64,000 nt of DNA from Imperialibacter sp040222815 (GCF_040222815.1 NZ_JAVKCH010000036.1:186001-250000), one strand, 5' to 3'. Counted from the stretch's first letter, positions 33,829 to 43,449 are shown. Translations and numbers: made by a program. The notes: generated by a model not told the origin, from the sequence alone.

Positions 33829-34659
33829 ATGAAAATACTTGTCACATACGGAAGCACGAGCGTAAAGCAGGGGGTGTTTGTTTTCGCTTTTTTATTACTG
33901 GTAAACTGCAACATTTTTGCGCAAGCAAATCCTCAACCCTTTCCCTGGCCCGATGGCAAGCAATGCGCCGTTAGCCTGACCTTCGACGACGCCCGTGCCA
34001 GTCAGGTGAATGGGGGCACAGCGCTGTTGGATGCATACGGAGTGAAGGCCACTTTTTACGTGGTGCCCTCAGCGGTAAAAGGCCAATTGGAAGGTTGGAA
34101 AAAGGCGGTGGCCTCGGGTCATGAAATAGGCAACCATTCTCTGAATCATCCTTGCTCCGGCAATTTTGTGTGGTCTCGTTCCAAAGCCCTGGAAGAGTAT
34201 ACGCTGGAGAAAATGGGGGCGGAGCTCATAGAGGCGAACAAGCAAATCAAAGAGATGCTTGGCGTCGACTGCAAGGTGTTCGCTTACCCCTGTGGCCAGA
34301 CTTTCGTTGGCAGGGGCGAGGGCACCCAAAGCTATGTGCCCATAGTGGCAAAAATGTTTGATAACAGCCGGGGCTGGATGGACGAAGCGGCTAATGACCC
34401 TTCCTACGTTGACTTTGCACAGCTCACTGGCGTGGAGAGCGACGGCAAAGACTTCGATAAAATCCTTTCATTGATCGAACAGGCCAAAAGATCGGGACAG
34501 TGGCTTGTGCTGGCGGGACATGAAATGGGCGAGGGCGGTGACCAAACCACCCGCCTGGTCATGCTGGAAGAGCTGATGAAATATGCTGCTAACCCCGCTA
34601 ACGGTATTTGGCTGGCGCCGGTGGGCACAGTGGCCAACTATGTGGCCGCTAAGCGATAA
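33829..34659 (+). CDS. Exported polysaccharide deacetylase (NodB fold)
   Basis: About 276 residues from the ATG at 33829. This start is preferred because a signal peptide (KQGVFVFAFLLLVNCNIFAQ) follows it; the upstream ATG at 33703 would bury it. NodB motifs are present: motif 1 SLTFDDA (catalytic Asp and metal Asp), motif 2 GHEIGNHSLNHP (metal His pair) and motif 3 FAYPCGQTF. Near the C-terminus is WLVLAGHEMGEGG, in the position of the catalytic His motif. Enzymes of this fold remove N- or O-acetyl groups from chitin, peptidoglycan or other glycans. The substrate here is unknown. It diverges from the kinase gene. Confidence 0.88.
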   Translation: MKILVTYGSTSVKQGVFVFAFLLLVNCNIFAQANPQPFPWPDGKQCAVSLTFDDARASQVNGGTALLDAYGVKATFYVVPSAVKGQLEGWKKAVASGHEIGNHSLNHPCSGNFVWSRSKALEEYTLEKMGAELIEANKQIKEMLGVDCKVFAYPCGQTFVGRGEGTQSYVPIVAKMFDNSRGWMDEAANDPSYVDFAQLTGVESDGKDFDKILSLIEQAKRSGQWLVLAGHEMGEGGDQTTRLVMLEELMKYAANPANGIWLAPVGTVANYVAAKR

Positions 34660-34664
34660 AAAAA

Positions 34665-34710
34665 CCTAACCAGCCCAGGTGCTGGCCGGGCTGATTAGGG
34701 CTCCCTTTTT
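34665..34710 (+). terminator. Rho-independent terminator
   Basis: CCTAA-C-CAGCCC (34665-34676) pairs with GGGCTG-A-TTAGG (34688-34699) around an 11-nt loop, with a T5 run at 34706-34710, just after the deacetylase stop. The next gene is convergent. Confidence 0.85.
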
Positions 34711-34725
34711 AATTACATCGTGTAA

Positions 34726-35352
34726 TTAATCTTCAAAAAACCGGACAATTCCGGTTTCTACGTCGTACATACCACCAACGATGCCGATTTCACCCTTGTC
34801 GAACATCTCTTTCAAAATGGGGCTTCTATCCTTTACATTCTTCATTGTCATTCTCACATTCATCGCAGCCACATTTTCCACGAATTCGGAATTGCCTGAA
34901 TTTCTGTTCTCCGCAGGTTCTTTAACAGCGTCTGCAGCAGGCTTGAGTTTGCTCATGAGCGCAGTCAGGTTGCCCATGGTCACATTATCGCATACGCCTT
35001 TGATGGCTCCGCATTTGCTATGGCCCAGTACCACAACGAGCTTTGATCCTGCTATTTTGCAGGCAAACTCCATGCTGCCCAATATGTCTTCGTTGACAAA
35101 GTTGCCTGCTATCCGCACGCTGAAGATGTCGCCCAGCCCCTGGTCGAAGACCAACTCGGCTGATACCCGGGAGTCGATACAGCTAAGAATAACAGCAAAA
35201 GGCCACTGTCCCTCACTGGTGTCGTTCACCTGCTCCAGCAGGTTGCGGTTGGCTTTGAGGTTATTTTGAAATCGTTGATTTCCTTCTTTGAGAAAGGCCA
35301 GCGCTTTTGCTGGCGTCATTGTGCTTTGGGTTTCTTTTGTATGTGCTTTCAC
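34726..35352 (-). CDS. Beta-class carbonic anhydrase
   Basis: A 208-residue zinc enzyme interconverting CO2 and bicarbonate. Zinc ligands Cys58, His111 and Cys114 and the Asp60/Arg62 dyad are visible in SCIDSRV and VLGHSKCGAIKG. Residues around RIAGNFVNEDILGSMEFA match the family. No signal peptide is seen, so it is cytoplasmic. The C-terminus GMYDVETGIVRFFED is the usual last strand. Monocistronic and convergent with the deacetylase gene. Confidence 0.93.
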   Translation of the reverse strand: MKAHTKETQSTMTPAKALAFLKEGNQRFQNNLKANRNLLEQVNDTSEGQWPFAVILSCIDSRVSAELVFDQGLGDIFSVRIAGNFVNEDILGSMEFACKIAGSKLVVVLGHSKCGAIKGVCDNVTMGNLTALMSKLKPAADAVKEPAENRNSGNSEFVENVAAMNVRMTMKNVKDRSPILKEMFDKGEIGIVGGMYDVETGIVRFFED

Positions 35353-35560
35353 AGTGTTTTACCTGTTAGTGTTAATTAAATATATGTGGTGCCTCAGTGT
35401 AGCACCTGAAGCAAATCAAAATCAGTCAAATTGGTCACCTGGTCGGCGACCCCGGAAACCTGATACCTTTGAAGCATGTTACTTAAATTGCCAGCTATGG
35501 AGGCACTTTAAGTGATGCGTTTTGCAGAGGATAAAGGTAATCTGATATCGCTACAAATTT

Positions 35561-35908
35561 TTAGAAAACTGCCAGAGGGGCGGCGAGCAGAAGTAATTGA
35601 GGAGGAGGTGATATTACCTCGAAATGCAAATTTGCTTTTATGAACATGTTGTAGAAAAACTGCTGACCACGTCGCAAAAATAGCTCTGGGTAAAGGTCAA
35701 ACTGGTGTGCAGCGAAAAACTTTTCTACTTCTTCGCTACTGTCATCAGCTTTCTCTTCTTCGCCACTTTCGGTTCCTCCCAATTCTGCTAATTCGATGTC
35801 CTCCAGTAGAGCACTGTTGTTGTCGAAAACAAACAAGACAAATTGGGCCTCAGTCGCTATGAAAAGGCTTAGCAAAGTAATCGCTAGTATTTTAAACAGA
35901 AATCTCAT
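35561..35908 (-). CDS. Small secreted acidic protein of unknown function
   Basis: About 115 residues from the ATG at 35908 (MRFLFKILAITLLSLFIATEA, a signal peptide); an ATG 12 bases upstream is possible. A very acidic segment (LEDIELAELGGTESGEEEKADDSSEEVEKFF) is followed by YPELFLRRGQQFFYNMF and a hydrophobic, proline-containing C-terminus (PPPQLLLLAAPL). No domain is recognised. Small proteins of this shape are seen in other Bacteroidota, and their role is unknown. Confidence 0.65.
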   Translation of the reverse strand: MRFLFKILAITLLSLFIATEAQFVLFVFDNNSALLEDIELAELGGTESGEEEKADDSSEEVEKFFAAHQFDLYPELFLRRGQQFFYNMFIKANLHFEVISPPPQLLLLAAPLAVF

Positions 35909-36022
35909 TTCGACCGCCACTTAGAATTAGTGAACATGGTCAAAAATAATGATAATTTGAAATTCAACCCTACCAATATGGTGTTGCTTTTAGTTCTAAT
36001 CAAATTTTAATTGGTAGGCTCC

Positions 36023-36904
36023 TTACGAAAGAAGTGCTCTTGGCTCAGCAATGATGTCTGACAGCACCTCATTGGCCTTCACAATGAACTCAGTGCGCTT
36101 GGTTACCTGACCGACTGGTAGGGGGAGCACAATGTAGACTGTCATGATGGCTCCGTCAGCCTGTAGCTGCATTTTTGGGGTCGATTTGTCCTTTACAACC
36201 GCCTTTGCCAGTTCATCAATTTTGTCCATTCTGGCCTGGATATCGGCCGGGATGGTTTTGATAGGGAACTTTACCGTATGCATTACCCTGTTTTTCCCCA
36301 TGTTGATAATGGCTTTGCTGAGCAGTGTATTGTTCGGTACTTTAATGAAATCTATGGCTCCGGGATTCTGTAAAGTCACAAAGAAAGTGCCGATGCGTTC
36401 AACAGTGCCGGCCTCATCACCAATTTTTACATAGTCGCCTATTCGAAAAGGGTGCTTGGTGAGAATGATGAACCAGGTAAAGTAGGAGTTGATAACATCC
36501 CGCACCGCAAAGGCCACACCCGTAGTAATAAGGCCCAGAAAGATAGTGATGTTGCCTATTTCAAGCCCCATTCTCCAGAACACCACCGCTGCTACGAGAA
36601 GGTACAGTGTGGTCGAGTAGATTTTTGTGAAAAGAATGCGTTGTTCGATGTCTACCTCATCGTCATTGAACCGAAAGACCCTGTTTTCGGTAAACCTCAA
36701 TATGATAGTTACGGTAATCAGTGCACCCACGGCCCACAACACCACGTCCAACAGCTTGTCGAGGTAGCTTGGAATGGTGATGTATCGTTCACTATCAGCC
36801 CATTTTAGGCCTTCTTCAATGCCTAGAAAAATGAGCAGGAAGAAGATTCGGCGCAGCAGTCGAAAATTCCTTAGTTTCTTAAAATCCACAAATCGTTTGG
36901 CCAT
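36023..36904 (-). CDS. MscS-family mechanosensitive ion channel
   Basis: A 293-residue membrane protein. Three N-terminal helices (about 15-35, 50-72, 92-112) precede the pore-lining TM3-like helix IFLGLITTGVAFAVRDVINSYFTWFIIL. Then comes the beta domain (HPFRIGDYVKIGDEAGTVERIGTFFVTLQNPG) diagnostic of MscS, and a short alpha/beta C-terminal domain. It opens on membrane tension to release solutes on osmotic downshock. Size fits the small MscS class. Monocistronic. Confidence 0.9.
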   Translation of the reverse strand: MAKRFVDFKKLRNFRLLRRIFFLLIFLGIEEGLKWADSERYITIPSYLDKLLDVVLWAVGALITVTIILRFTENRVFRFNDDEVDIEQRILFTKIYSTTLYLLVAAVVFWRMGLEIGNITIFLGLITTGVAFAVRDVINSYFTWFIILTKHPFRIGDYVKIGDEAGTVERIGTFFVTLQNPGAIDFIKVPNNTLLSKAIINMGKNRVMHTVKFPIKTIPADIQARMDKIDELAKAVVKDKSTPKMQLQADGAIMTVYIVLPLPVGQVTKRTEFIVKANEVLSDIIAEPRALLS

Positions 36905-37004
36905 GGGGTGATGTGTTGATGGCGGTGCAAATCTATAGAAGAACTTGGGTTATTTAAAGGAAAGAAACCGACCAGTTGGGCACATCGAAATATCGCACAA
37001 GCAT

Positions 37005-38162
37005 TTACTTCACTATCTTCCTGGGAATTGCCGCCGGCAACCTGCTGAGCATTTCGTTGTTGATTAGCTGGGTCACGTTCGTAAAAGAGCTGATATTGAT
37101 GGTGTTGTTGTTCTGCCGACCTACGAGCACCACCTCGTCGCCCACTTCTACGCCAGGTATATGGGATACGTCCACCATGAACAGGTTCATGTTGATCAGG
37201 CCTACTATTGGAGCTTTTTTTCCGTGAATGAGTACGTGCCCCCGGTTCGAGAGCGCCCTGGGGTAGCCGTTGGAATAACCTAAAGGCATTACTGCTATTT
37301 TCATTTTCTGTGTTGCCTGATAGGAAGTGCCATATCCGATAAACTCGCCGGGGTCAACATCCCTCACGTCCATTACATCAGTTTTCCAATTGAAAATCCT
37401 TTTCAGGGCTCCATCGGACGGCTTGCCTGTTTCCTGCAAGTGGGTGTAGTAAATATCCGGACTGGGCCAAAAACCATACTGAGCCACGCCAATCCTCACC
37501 ATATCATATACTGTGTCGGGCATGGCCAACGCAGCAGCAGAGCAGGCAATGTGGCGGTATTCGGGCATTGTACCTTTTTGTTTACACTCCTTGAGGAAAT
37601 CCTTGTACCGTTTGTGTTGCGAAGTGATTTTGAACTGGTTGGAGAAGCTCTCGGCACCCCCGAAATGCGTGCAGAGGCCAGTGAATTCAATATGTTGGGT
37701 ATTCTTTTTCAAAAAACTCAGTGTTTTAGGAAATTCTTTGGCGTTCATACCGGTCCTGTTGGCACCTGTTTCCACTTCAATATGCACCCGTGCTTGCTTA
37801 CCAACTTTCCTGGCTGTTTCCAACACCAGTGGTAGCCTGGCGTAGTTGAAAACAAAAAATTCAATATCGTTTTCAATGGCCCATTCAATATCCTGATCGT
37901 ACAGTATGCCCATGATCATGATACCTCCTTTTTCCGACTTGGCTGCCAATACTTCCTCGGCTTCAAAAGCCGATGCCGTAGCAAAATGATCTACGCCAGC
38001 TTTCTCAGCCATTTTCACAAATTGTGCTATACCATGGCCATAGGCATTGGCTTTCACCACCGAGGAAATCCTCACATCTGGACCAATTTTCTTTCTGATG
38101 AAATTGATGTTTTTCACCAGAGAAGACTGGCTGAGCTCTATTCTTGACGAGTGCCTTACCAT
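37005..38162 (-). CDS. alr: Alanine racemase
   Basis: A 385-residue PLP enzyme converting L-Ala to D-Ala. PLP-binding Lys37 is in SVVKANAYGHG and catalytic Tyr277 in FIGYGTSY. Arg223 in DMVRIGVAQYG contacts the PLP nitrogen, and THFGGAES and SNGYPRALS blocks are conserved. Full length for the family. Its start overlaps the end of the unrecognised 662-residue gene by 7 bases, so it is the third gene of a coupled operon with an ATP-grasp ligase. Many Bacteroidota carry alanine racemase fused to MurF, so a separate copy in this setting may serve a purpose other than peptidoglycan; that is inference. Confidence 0.92.
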   Translation of the reverse strand: MVRHSSRIELSQSSLVKNINFIRKKIGPDVRISSVVKANAYGHGIAQFVKMAEKAGVDHFATASAFEAEEVLAAKSEKGGIMIMGILYDQDIEWAIENDIEFFVFNYARLPLVLETARKVGKQARVHIEVETGANRTGMNAKEFPKTLSFLKKNTQHIEFTGLCTHFGGAESFSNQFKITSQHKRYKDFLKECKQKGTMPEYRHIACSAAALAMPDTVYDMVRIGVAQYGFWPSPDIYYTHLQETGKPSDGALKRIFNWKTDVMDVRDVDPGEFIGYGTSYQATQKMKIAVMPLGYSNGYPRALSNRGHVLIHGKKAPIVGLINMNLFMVDVSHIPGVEVGDEVVLVGRQNNNTINISSFTNVTQLINNEMLSRLPAAIPRKIVK

Positions 38163-40144
38163 AGTTTAGTTTGTTGATTCCAGACATATGATTTTCCCCA
38201 GCTTTCCTTGGCCAGGGGCTCTACTTTCCTGATTTCCTCTTGTGGCACCAGGCTCAACCAGCTTTTTACATCCAGGGCGCTGTAGTGGAAGGCGTACACC
38301 CTGGCAACGAACTGATAAAACGGCAGCGATGATTCCCCGGGCTTCTCACCATTTCCAAACACTGTGGGTTTAATTCCCTGGCCCCAATCCTGCCGCCCCT
38401 CATTGTTGGGGTTGAGAAAGTAGGCCCTCATTTCTCCTTTTTTGTTTTTGTCTACACGGAGTAGAGAGATGGCATGAAGCCCCACCATCACTCCTTTGTT
38501 GGTAGTGAGAAAAATGCCTACTGGGTTGGGGTACACCATTTGGTGCTGACCGTTGAAGTCGGGGTGGAAAGCAGCGTAAAAGATTTTGACAAAACCTGCA
38601 TAGTCAACGATCGAATTGCTCGGGTAGTCATAACACGAAGCAAAGCCCACGTGCACCCACTGCCCATACATGGCCGGGTTTACCCATTTGTGCGGATCTT
38701 CACCACGAAATGACGAACGCCTCATCATCTCATTGTAGATTTTATCCAAATGAGGCACAAGCACTACCGACACCACATCAAGGTTGTGGTCCAGGTTGTC
38801 AAGCAGCCCTTTCCCCAGCTGGTTAGAGGTCAGGTCCTGGTTTTCAAAGCGCATGATGAGGTCATTTTGGGTCGCCACAGTAATGATCATATCGATGAGC
38901 ATTGCCGGGGCATGCTGGCTCCACATGCTAATGCCCCTGGCCGATTGGCAGGTGGGGTTGTTGCCCTGCCCCACGCCAAGGTGCTGCCCCAGCACTTTAA
39001 TGGTGCCGCCTATCAGGTACTGTAGCACAGTTACATCAGCGTCTTTGTTGATCAGCGACTTGCTGATCCGCTTCTCCACCATGCTGTGGATTTTGACTTT
39101 GCGGAGGTTTTCGAGTCCCACCCTAACAGGCCGCCTGGAAAACAAGCTTTTCCCCAGCATTCGGGCTAAGCCATAAATGCACTGGCAATTGTCGGGGCTG
39201 ACTGTTTCGTTGATCAGGGTGGAAATCAACCCATGAAATTTCTCCCACTCGGCCACTCCACGGTCGTTGAGGTGGAGGCAAACAGGAACCAGGTCTTCAT
39301 AGTCAGCAACGAGCTTTTTGAGTAGCAGAGAGTGGTAGCCACTCACCAGGCCAGTGGCGTTCATATGGTCGCCCATGGCTCTGGCCTCCCTTTCCAAAGT
39401 GGCCACGCTGCTTTCCGAAAGGAAATGCTCGTAATCCTTGAGGCTGGCATTGTTTCTTGCTCCTTCAGAAGGAGCATAGATAGCGTTGATGTACAGCCGA
39501 ACCGACCGATCCGTTTCGGAGTCTCCTGTGGTATCGAAACGCTCGTTAACCAATCGGATGAGCTCTCTGGCTTTGCGGGTCATGATGGGCCGTTGAGCGC
39601 AGATGAGTCGGATTTCCTCGGCGAGCTTTTCATACACGCCCTGCAGGTCGATTTCTGAGACGATGAAGCCGAAGAGATTGAACGCCTTTTTCAACTCTCT
39701 CACAGGCATGGCCAAACGGGTTTCTTCTGAAACATCCTGATGGGCAAACTCAAGATTGTGCACCATCACCTCTTCCAAAAAGCTTTGAGCGTCTTTCTGC
39801 GCTATCTTATCGCTTTTTTCAATGCCGGTTGCAAAAGCTAACAGCCGCAGCTCAGAGAGAATCTCAAAGCTGGAGGTAGGGTGGCCGACTTTCAGGGTGC
39901 CCTTCACCAGCAGAGGAATGAGCTTGTCGGGCTCGCTCCATACTGTGTTGTTGAAAATGCCCGCACGGTCGAGCTCACCGATTTTTTGAAGCAGGTAGAC
40001 CAGCCCATTCCTGGATTGACTGAGTATATCTACCTGACTCGCCAGCTTGGCAGCTTTCTCCTGCTTGGTTAACTCAATTGACTCTTTAAACTCTTCTAAA
40101 CTCTTTTCAAAATTTTGAAATATCCTGTCGGATGCTATTTCCAT
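38156..40144 (-). CDS. Unrecognised 662-residue protein with papain-like Q/C/H/N signature
   Basis: I do not recognise the family. The N-terminal 350 residues are mostly helical with no clear domain. In the C-terminal half VGQGNNPTCQSARG places Gln393 six residues before Cys399, the same spacing as the oxyanion Gln and nucleophile Cys of papain-fold enzymes. GVMVGLHAISLLRV (His557) and YFLNPNNEG (Asn578 or Asn580) follow at plausible distance for the His and Asn of the triad. A cysteine peptidase, transglutaminase-like or amide-forming enzyme is therefore possible. There is no signal peptide or membrane helix. It lies between the ATP-grasp gene (19-base gap) and alr (7-base overlap), so the three probably act in one pathway. 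Confidence 0.7.
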   Translation of the reverse strand: MEIASDRIFQNFEKSLEEFKESIELTKQEKAAKLASQVDILSQSRNGLVYLLQKIGELDRAGIFNNTVWSEPDKLIPLLVKGTLKVGHPTSSFEILSELRLLAFATGIEKSDKIAQKDAQSFLEEVMVHNLEFAHQDVSEETRLAMPVRELKKAFNLFGFIVSEIDLQGVYEKLAEEIRLICAQRPIMTRKARELIRLVNERFDTTGDSETDRSVRLYINAIYAPSEGARNNASLKDYEHFLSESSVATLEREARAMGDHMNATGLVSGYHSLLLKKLVADYEDLVPVCLHLNDRGVAEWEKFHGLISTLINETVSPDNCQCIYGLARMLGKSLFSRRPVRVGLENLRKVKIHSMVEKRISKSLINKDADVTVLQYLIGGTIKVLGQHLGVGQGNNPTCQSARGISMWSQHAPAMLIDMIITVATQNDLIMRFENQDLTSNQLGKGLLDNLDHNLDVVSVVLVPHLDKIYNEMMRRSSFRGEDPHKWVNPAMYGQWVHVGFASCYDYPSNSIVDYAGFVKIFYAAFHPDFNGQHQMVYPNPVGIFLTTNKGVMVGLHAISLLRVDKNKKGEMRAYFLNPNNEGRQDWGQGIKPTVFGNGEKPGESSLPFYQFVARVYAFHYSALDVKSWLSLVPQEEIRKVEPLAKESWGKSYVWNQQTKLW

Positions 40145-40163
40145 AAGGGTGGTTTACCTTCGC

Positions 40164-41387
40164 TTATACATAAAAATCGACTTTCTGATAATGCTTTAAA
40201 AGCTCTGTCATACGGTCGGGGTCTTCTCCCTTGAAGTTGATAGTGCCAAAGTGATTGCCAAATCCTCCACGGTCGCCACTGATTTTCTGACCTTCGTAGG
40301 GCGGAACCAGGCTGTGCTCAATGAAGTAAGGGTCGTTGTTGAGCTCTTCGGGTATTTCAAGTTTCGAAAACTGACGCTTGTGAGGATAGATCATCACGTT
40401 GCCATGGTAATACTTCGGTTTGAAGCCCTTTGGAGGGAATATTGCATCCAGCTCTTCGTCGGTTGCATTCGGATCGTGCGAGACCACAAAAGCTGCCAGA
40501 GCGTCGAACTCGTACGACTTGGAGCAAAGCTCAAGAATGTGTCCGCCGGGAATTCTACAGGCAGTTTCTCCAAAATTCAGCTCATCGTTTTCGGTAAGGA
40601 ACCATTCGGGATGTACCATACCAAACTCAATACCGAAAATATCGACCATTTTCTGCACCTGTTTGTGGATCAACTCACGCTTGGTTTCCAAAAAGTTGCC
40701 TTCAGGAATAAAATTAGAATACCCGAGTTTCACATACTCGGTGATATTGAGGAACCTGATTTTGCCTTTATGGATAAATGCTTCACAGGAAAACTCCCTG
40801 CCTGGCAAGTGACTCTCAGCAAGACATGGGAAATCGCCATCTTCGCATTCTTCGTCTATTTGAGCCATTGACTTCAACAGGCGATGGCCAACAGTACCGG
40901 CCGAGGCAAAGGGCTTGATATGTACCCAGCTATCCGATTCGCCTTCCAGTTGCAGATTGGCTTCGTTCAGTCGCTTCATAAAGGCCTTCACACCGTCTTT
41001 GCTATACACCTCTTCAAACAGACCAACCCTCAGTCCTCCAATAAGGGCTTTGCGCTTCATGATGGCCTTGTTTCGAAAAAGAAAAGCCCGGTTAAGTACC
41101 CTGGGGTCATTTCTGTAAATTGAATTCAGTGCTCCGGCCCATTCTACTGTTTCCTCGTAAAGCGGAACAGCCACGTCAGCGTTATATGGTTTTAGCTTTT
41201 CAACAAGGTCAAGCGAATTGGAAGTGTCACTCCACTCATCTAGCTGGTAGGGAACAAATGGTATGTTATGTTCGGCTGCATATGGTTCGAAATCCGGAAA
41301 TGACACCACTACATAGGGTTTTCCTAATTTTTGCATACTTTCTATTACAGGCAGACTCCAGCCCATCAGTGCGAAACATTTTGCCAT
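40164..41387 (-). CDS. ATP-grasp ligase
   Basis: A 407-residue protein with an ATP-grasp fold. An N-terminal Rossmann-like domain (1-95; ADVAVPLYEETVEWAG) leads into the ATP-binding region with HIKPFASAGTVGH, ESHLPGREFSCEAFIHKGKI (central strand) and the metal-binding segment LNFGETACRIPGGHI. These match the carboxylate-amine/thiol ligase branch (BtrJ/CarB-like, D-Ala-D-Ala ligase relatives). Such enzymes activate a carboxylate as acyl phosphate and join it to an amine. The substrate is unknown. As first gene of an operon with the papain-like protein and alanine racemase, a D-alanine-containing dipeptide or conjugate is a reasonable guess only. Confidence 0.85.
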   Translation of the reverse strand: MAKCFALMGWSLPVIESMQKLGKPYVVVSFPDFEPYAAEHNIPFVPYQLDEWSDTSNSLDLVEKLKPYNADVAVPLYEETVEWAGALNSIYRNDPRVLNRAFLFRNKAIMKRKALIGGLRVGLFEEVYSKDGVKAFMKRLNEANLQLEGESDSWVHIKPFASAGTVGHRLLKSMAQIDEECEDGDFPCLAESHLPGREFSCEAFIHKGKIRFLNITEYVKLGYSNFIPEGNFLETKRELIHKQVQKMVDIFGIEFGMVHPEWFLTENDELNFGETACRIPGGHILELCSKSYEFDALAAFVVSHDPNATDEELDAIFPPKGFKPKYYHGNVMIYPHKRQFSKLEIPEELNNDPYFIEHSLVPPYEGQKISGDRGGFGNHFGTINFKGEDPDRMTELLKHYQKVDFYV

Positions 41388-41769
41388 AATCGTGTTGGTT
41401 TAAAAGGTGAAAAATTCAAAATGGATGCGGAAAGGACAGAGGCGGCTTGCAAGTGGGAGCGGAAGCTGATCGACTGTCTGATAAAGGCATACATGTCCTC
41501 TCTTAGATTGCTGCATCTATAAGAACAAGAGGATACAGGCCACTATCGTTCAAAAAAATTTGAATTCATTGAAATAAGTCAATGATGTGTTACAATAGTT
41601 ACATTTAAAGCGTAATTCGGATGCACAAGCAGAAAAAGACTCCACACAGGAAGTCTCTTTCGCCAATCAACTATTAAACAAACTTTTATGCTGCCGTGCG
41701 GAACTGCCCTACATAATAGTGGAGTTGAGTGGAGCCCGCATGCATTGAAGGGGCAAATGCAACCTGCTG
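41388..41769. other. Intergenic stretch, promoter side of the ATP-grasp operon
   Basis: 382 bases with no supportable gene. The minus-strand promoter of the ATP-grasp operon should lie in the part near 41390-41600, which is AT-rich from 41540. No repeat, RNA fold or terminator stood out. Confidence 0.4.
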
Positions 41770-42138
41770 CTATTTGTTGGCTTTGTAGTGTAGGCCAAAC
41801 CAGATAAGCCTTGTGACAACAAAAATAAGCATGCCGTAGATGCTGGTGATGCTTGACACCTTCAGCCCACCTGCCAGCATGGCTTGCGATACCTCTCCAA
41901 TTTGCTCGATTGCCTGGAAGGCCATGAACATTCCAATGAGTTGACCAAGCACTCCAGTGACAAGGGCCAGTAGTCCAAAGAACTTTACATAGTCCAGCCT
42001 CCTTTTGACTTCGTCACCTTTCAACCCTTTGGAGAAGATATCTGAGGCAGAAAGCCCGCTGAAGATCAATGCAGCAAGAAACATTAGCGTAAGAACTGAC
42101 ATGAATTCTATTCCGCCCATCCAAAATAATTCAAACAT
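41770..42138 (-). CDS. Small MotA/TolQ/ExbB-like membrane protein
   Basis: A 122-residue protein with three hydrophobic segments (about 14-32, 52-74, 98-116). The order GGIEFMSVLTLMFLAALIF, then YVKFFGLLALVTGVLGQLIGMFMAFQAIEQ, then MLAGGLKVSSITSIYGMLIF resembles the conserved core of the MotA/TolQ/ExbB proton-channel family in shortened form. No ExbD/TolR-like partner is adjacent. It may form a proton channel or be a degenerate relative of one. It diverges from the LytS-type kinase gene. Confidence 0.7.
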   Translation of the reverse strand: MFELFWMGGIEFMSVLTLMFLAALIFSGLSASDIFSKGLKGDEVKRRLDYVKFFGLLALVTGVLGQLIGMFMAFQAIEQIGEVSQAMLAGGLKVSSITSIYGMLIFVVTRLIWFGLHYKANK

Positions 42139-42348
42139 AGTTGTAAAGATTTAAGGGTTTAAAAAAACATCCAGGGCAATCTTACGGTTTTTAGCCAGGC
42201 AAAATGGGCAAAGTAGACGGAGTTGCCGACGATGTCGGTGGACAACCACTTTTCGGGGGGATTCTACATTTTTGGTAAAATACCTGCCGAAAATGGCATT
42301 TCGTCGACTTTCACGGTAAGATTTAGAATTTATCGGCATTTTGCAGCA

Positions 42349-43449
42349 ATGATAAGCGATTATCTCAACAAGTTGGTCTATTCAAAAGGTGGTAGAGTGC
42401 TGGCCCACGTGGTCTTCTGGTGGCTCTCTCTTGCTTTCCTGATGGTTTATTTTGCCAGGATAAGTAGCGATTATGGCTTCTCTCTGCGTTTTGCGTGCCT
42501 CATGTTGCCGGTGGCGATGGGCACCACTTACTTCATTAATTACAACCTTGTACCTAAGTACCTCCTTACGAGAAGCTACGGCAAGTTCATGTTGTATTTT
42601 TTGTACACACTTATTGTGTCGATGTATTTCCAGATGTGGGTAATTGCGCTCACCTATATCTCCATCGCTGAGTACAACTATGAGAAACTAGGGCCGGTAG
42701 CCGGGGATTTCATTTTTCAGCCGGTAGGTCTTTATTCTATCGTACTGTTGGGTGTCGCTCTTAAGTTGCTGCGACTTTGGATGAAAGCTGAGCGAGAAAG
42801 GGCCGAATTGAAAAGTGCCAGCCTCGAAGCAGCGCTGAAGCTGAAGGAAGCAGAACTGCAGTTGCTCAAGGGTCAAATACACCCTCACTTTTTATTTAAC
42901 ACCCTCAATAACCTCTACGGTTTGGCATTGGAGAAGTCGGATGTTCTCCCTGTTAGCATCCTGCGCCTTTCCGAACTGCTCGACTTTCTTCTGTACAGAA
43001 GCAATAAGCCATTGGTGCCACTGGCCGACGAGATTAAGTTAATGAAGGATTACATAGCACTGGAAGAACTTAGGTTTGAAGAAAGACTTCGGCTTGAGTT
43101 GGATATTCAGGCCAACGGGAATGACTGTAGTATCGCACCTTTTCTCCTTTTTCCATTTGTGGAGAACGCCTTCAAGCATGGCTTTATGCAGGACGACCAG
43201 CAGCTTTTTCTATCCATTTCAATCCATACAAAAGGTGAGCGACTTTACCTCACAGTGGCCAATTCATTCTCAAAAAACGAGAAGGAAGCGGGGCAGCTTG
43301 GCGGGGTGGGGCTGTCAAATGTGAGGAAACGTTTGGAGTTGCTTTATCCGGGCAGCCACGAGCTCACAATTGAGAACAATGAGCAGCACTTTATTGTAAA
43401 CCTGGAACTTGACTTAAAGACAAAAGATGATGTCGGAAGCGACTCGTAA
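42349..43449 (+). CDS. LytS-type sensor histidine kinase
   Basis: About 366 residues from the ATG at 42349 (MISDYLNKLVYSKGGRVLAHVVFWWLSL), chosen because the membrane domain begins at once; an upstream in-frame ATG at 42223 adds 42 untypical residues. Four membrane helices lie in the first 150 residues, then a coiled coil, then the His_kinase domain with GQIHPHFLFNTLNNLYGLAL (phospho-acceptor His180 of this start). The HATPase follows with LFPFVENAFKHG and GGVGLSNVRKRLELLYP. This is the LytS/YehU class that pairs with LytTR regulators, and the next gene is one. Signal unknown. Confidence 0.9.
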   Translation: MISDYLNKLVYSKGGRVLAHVVFWWLSLAFLMVYFARISSDYGFSLRFACLMLPVAMGTTYFINYNLVPKYLLTRSYGKFMLYFLYTLIVSMYFQMWVIALTYISIAEYNYEKLGPVAGDFIFQPVGLYSIVLLGVALKLLRLWMKAERERAELKSASLEAALKLKEAELQLLKGQIHPHFLFNTLNNLYGLALEKSDVLPVSILRLSELLDFLLYRSNKPLVPLADEIKLMKDYIALEELRFEERLRLELDIQANGNDCSIAPFLLFPFVENAFKHGFMQDDQQLFLSISIHTKGERLYLTVANSFSKNEKEAGQLGGVGLSNVRKRLELLYPGSHELTIENNEQHFIVNLELDLKTKDDVGSDS

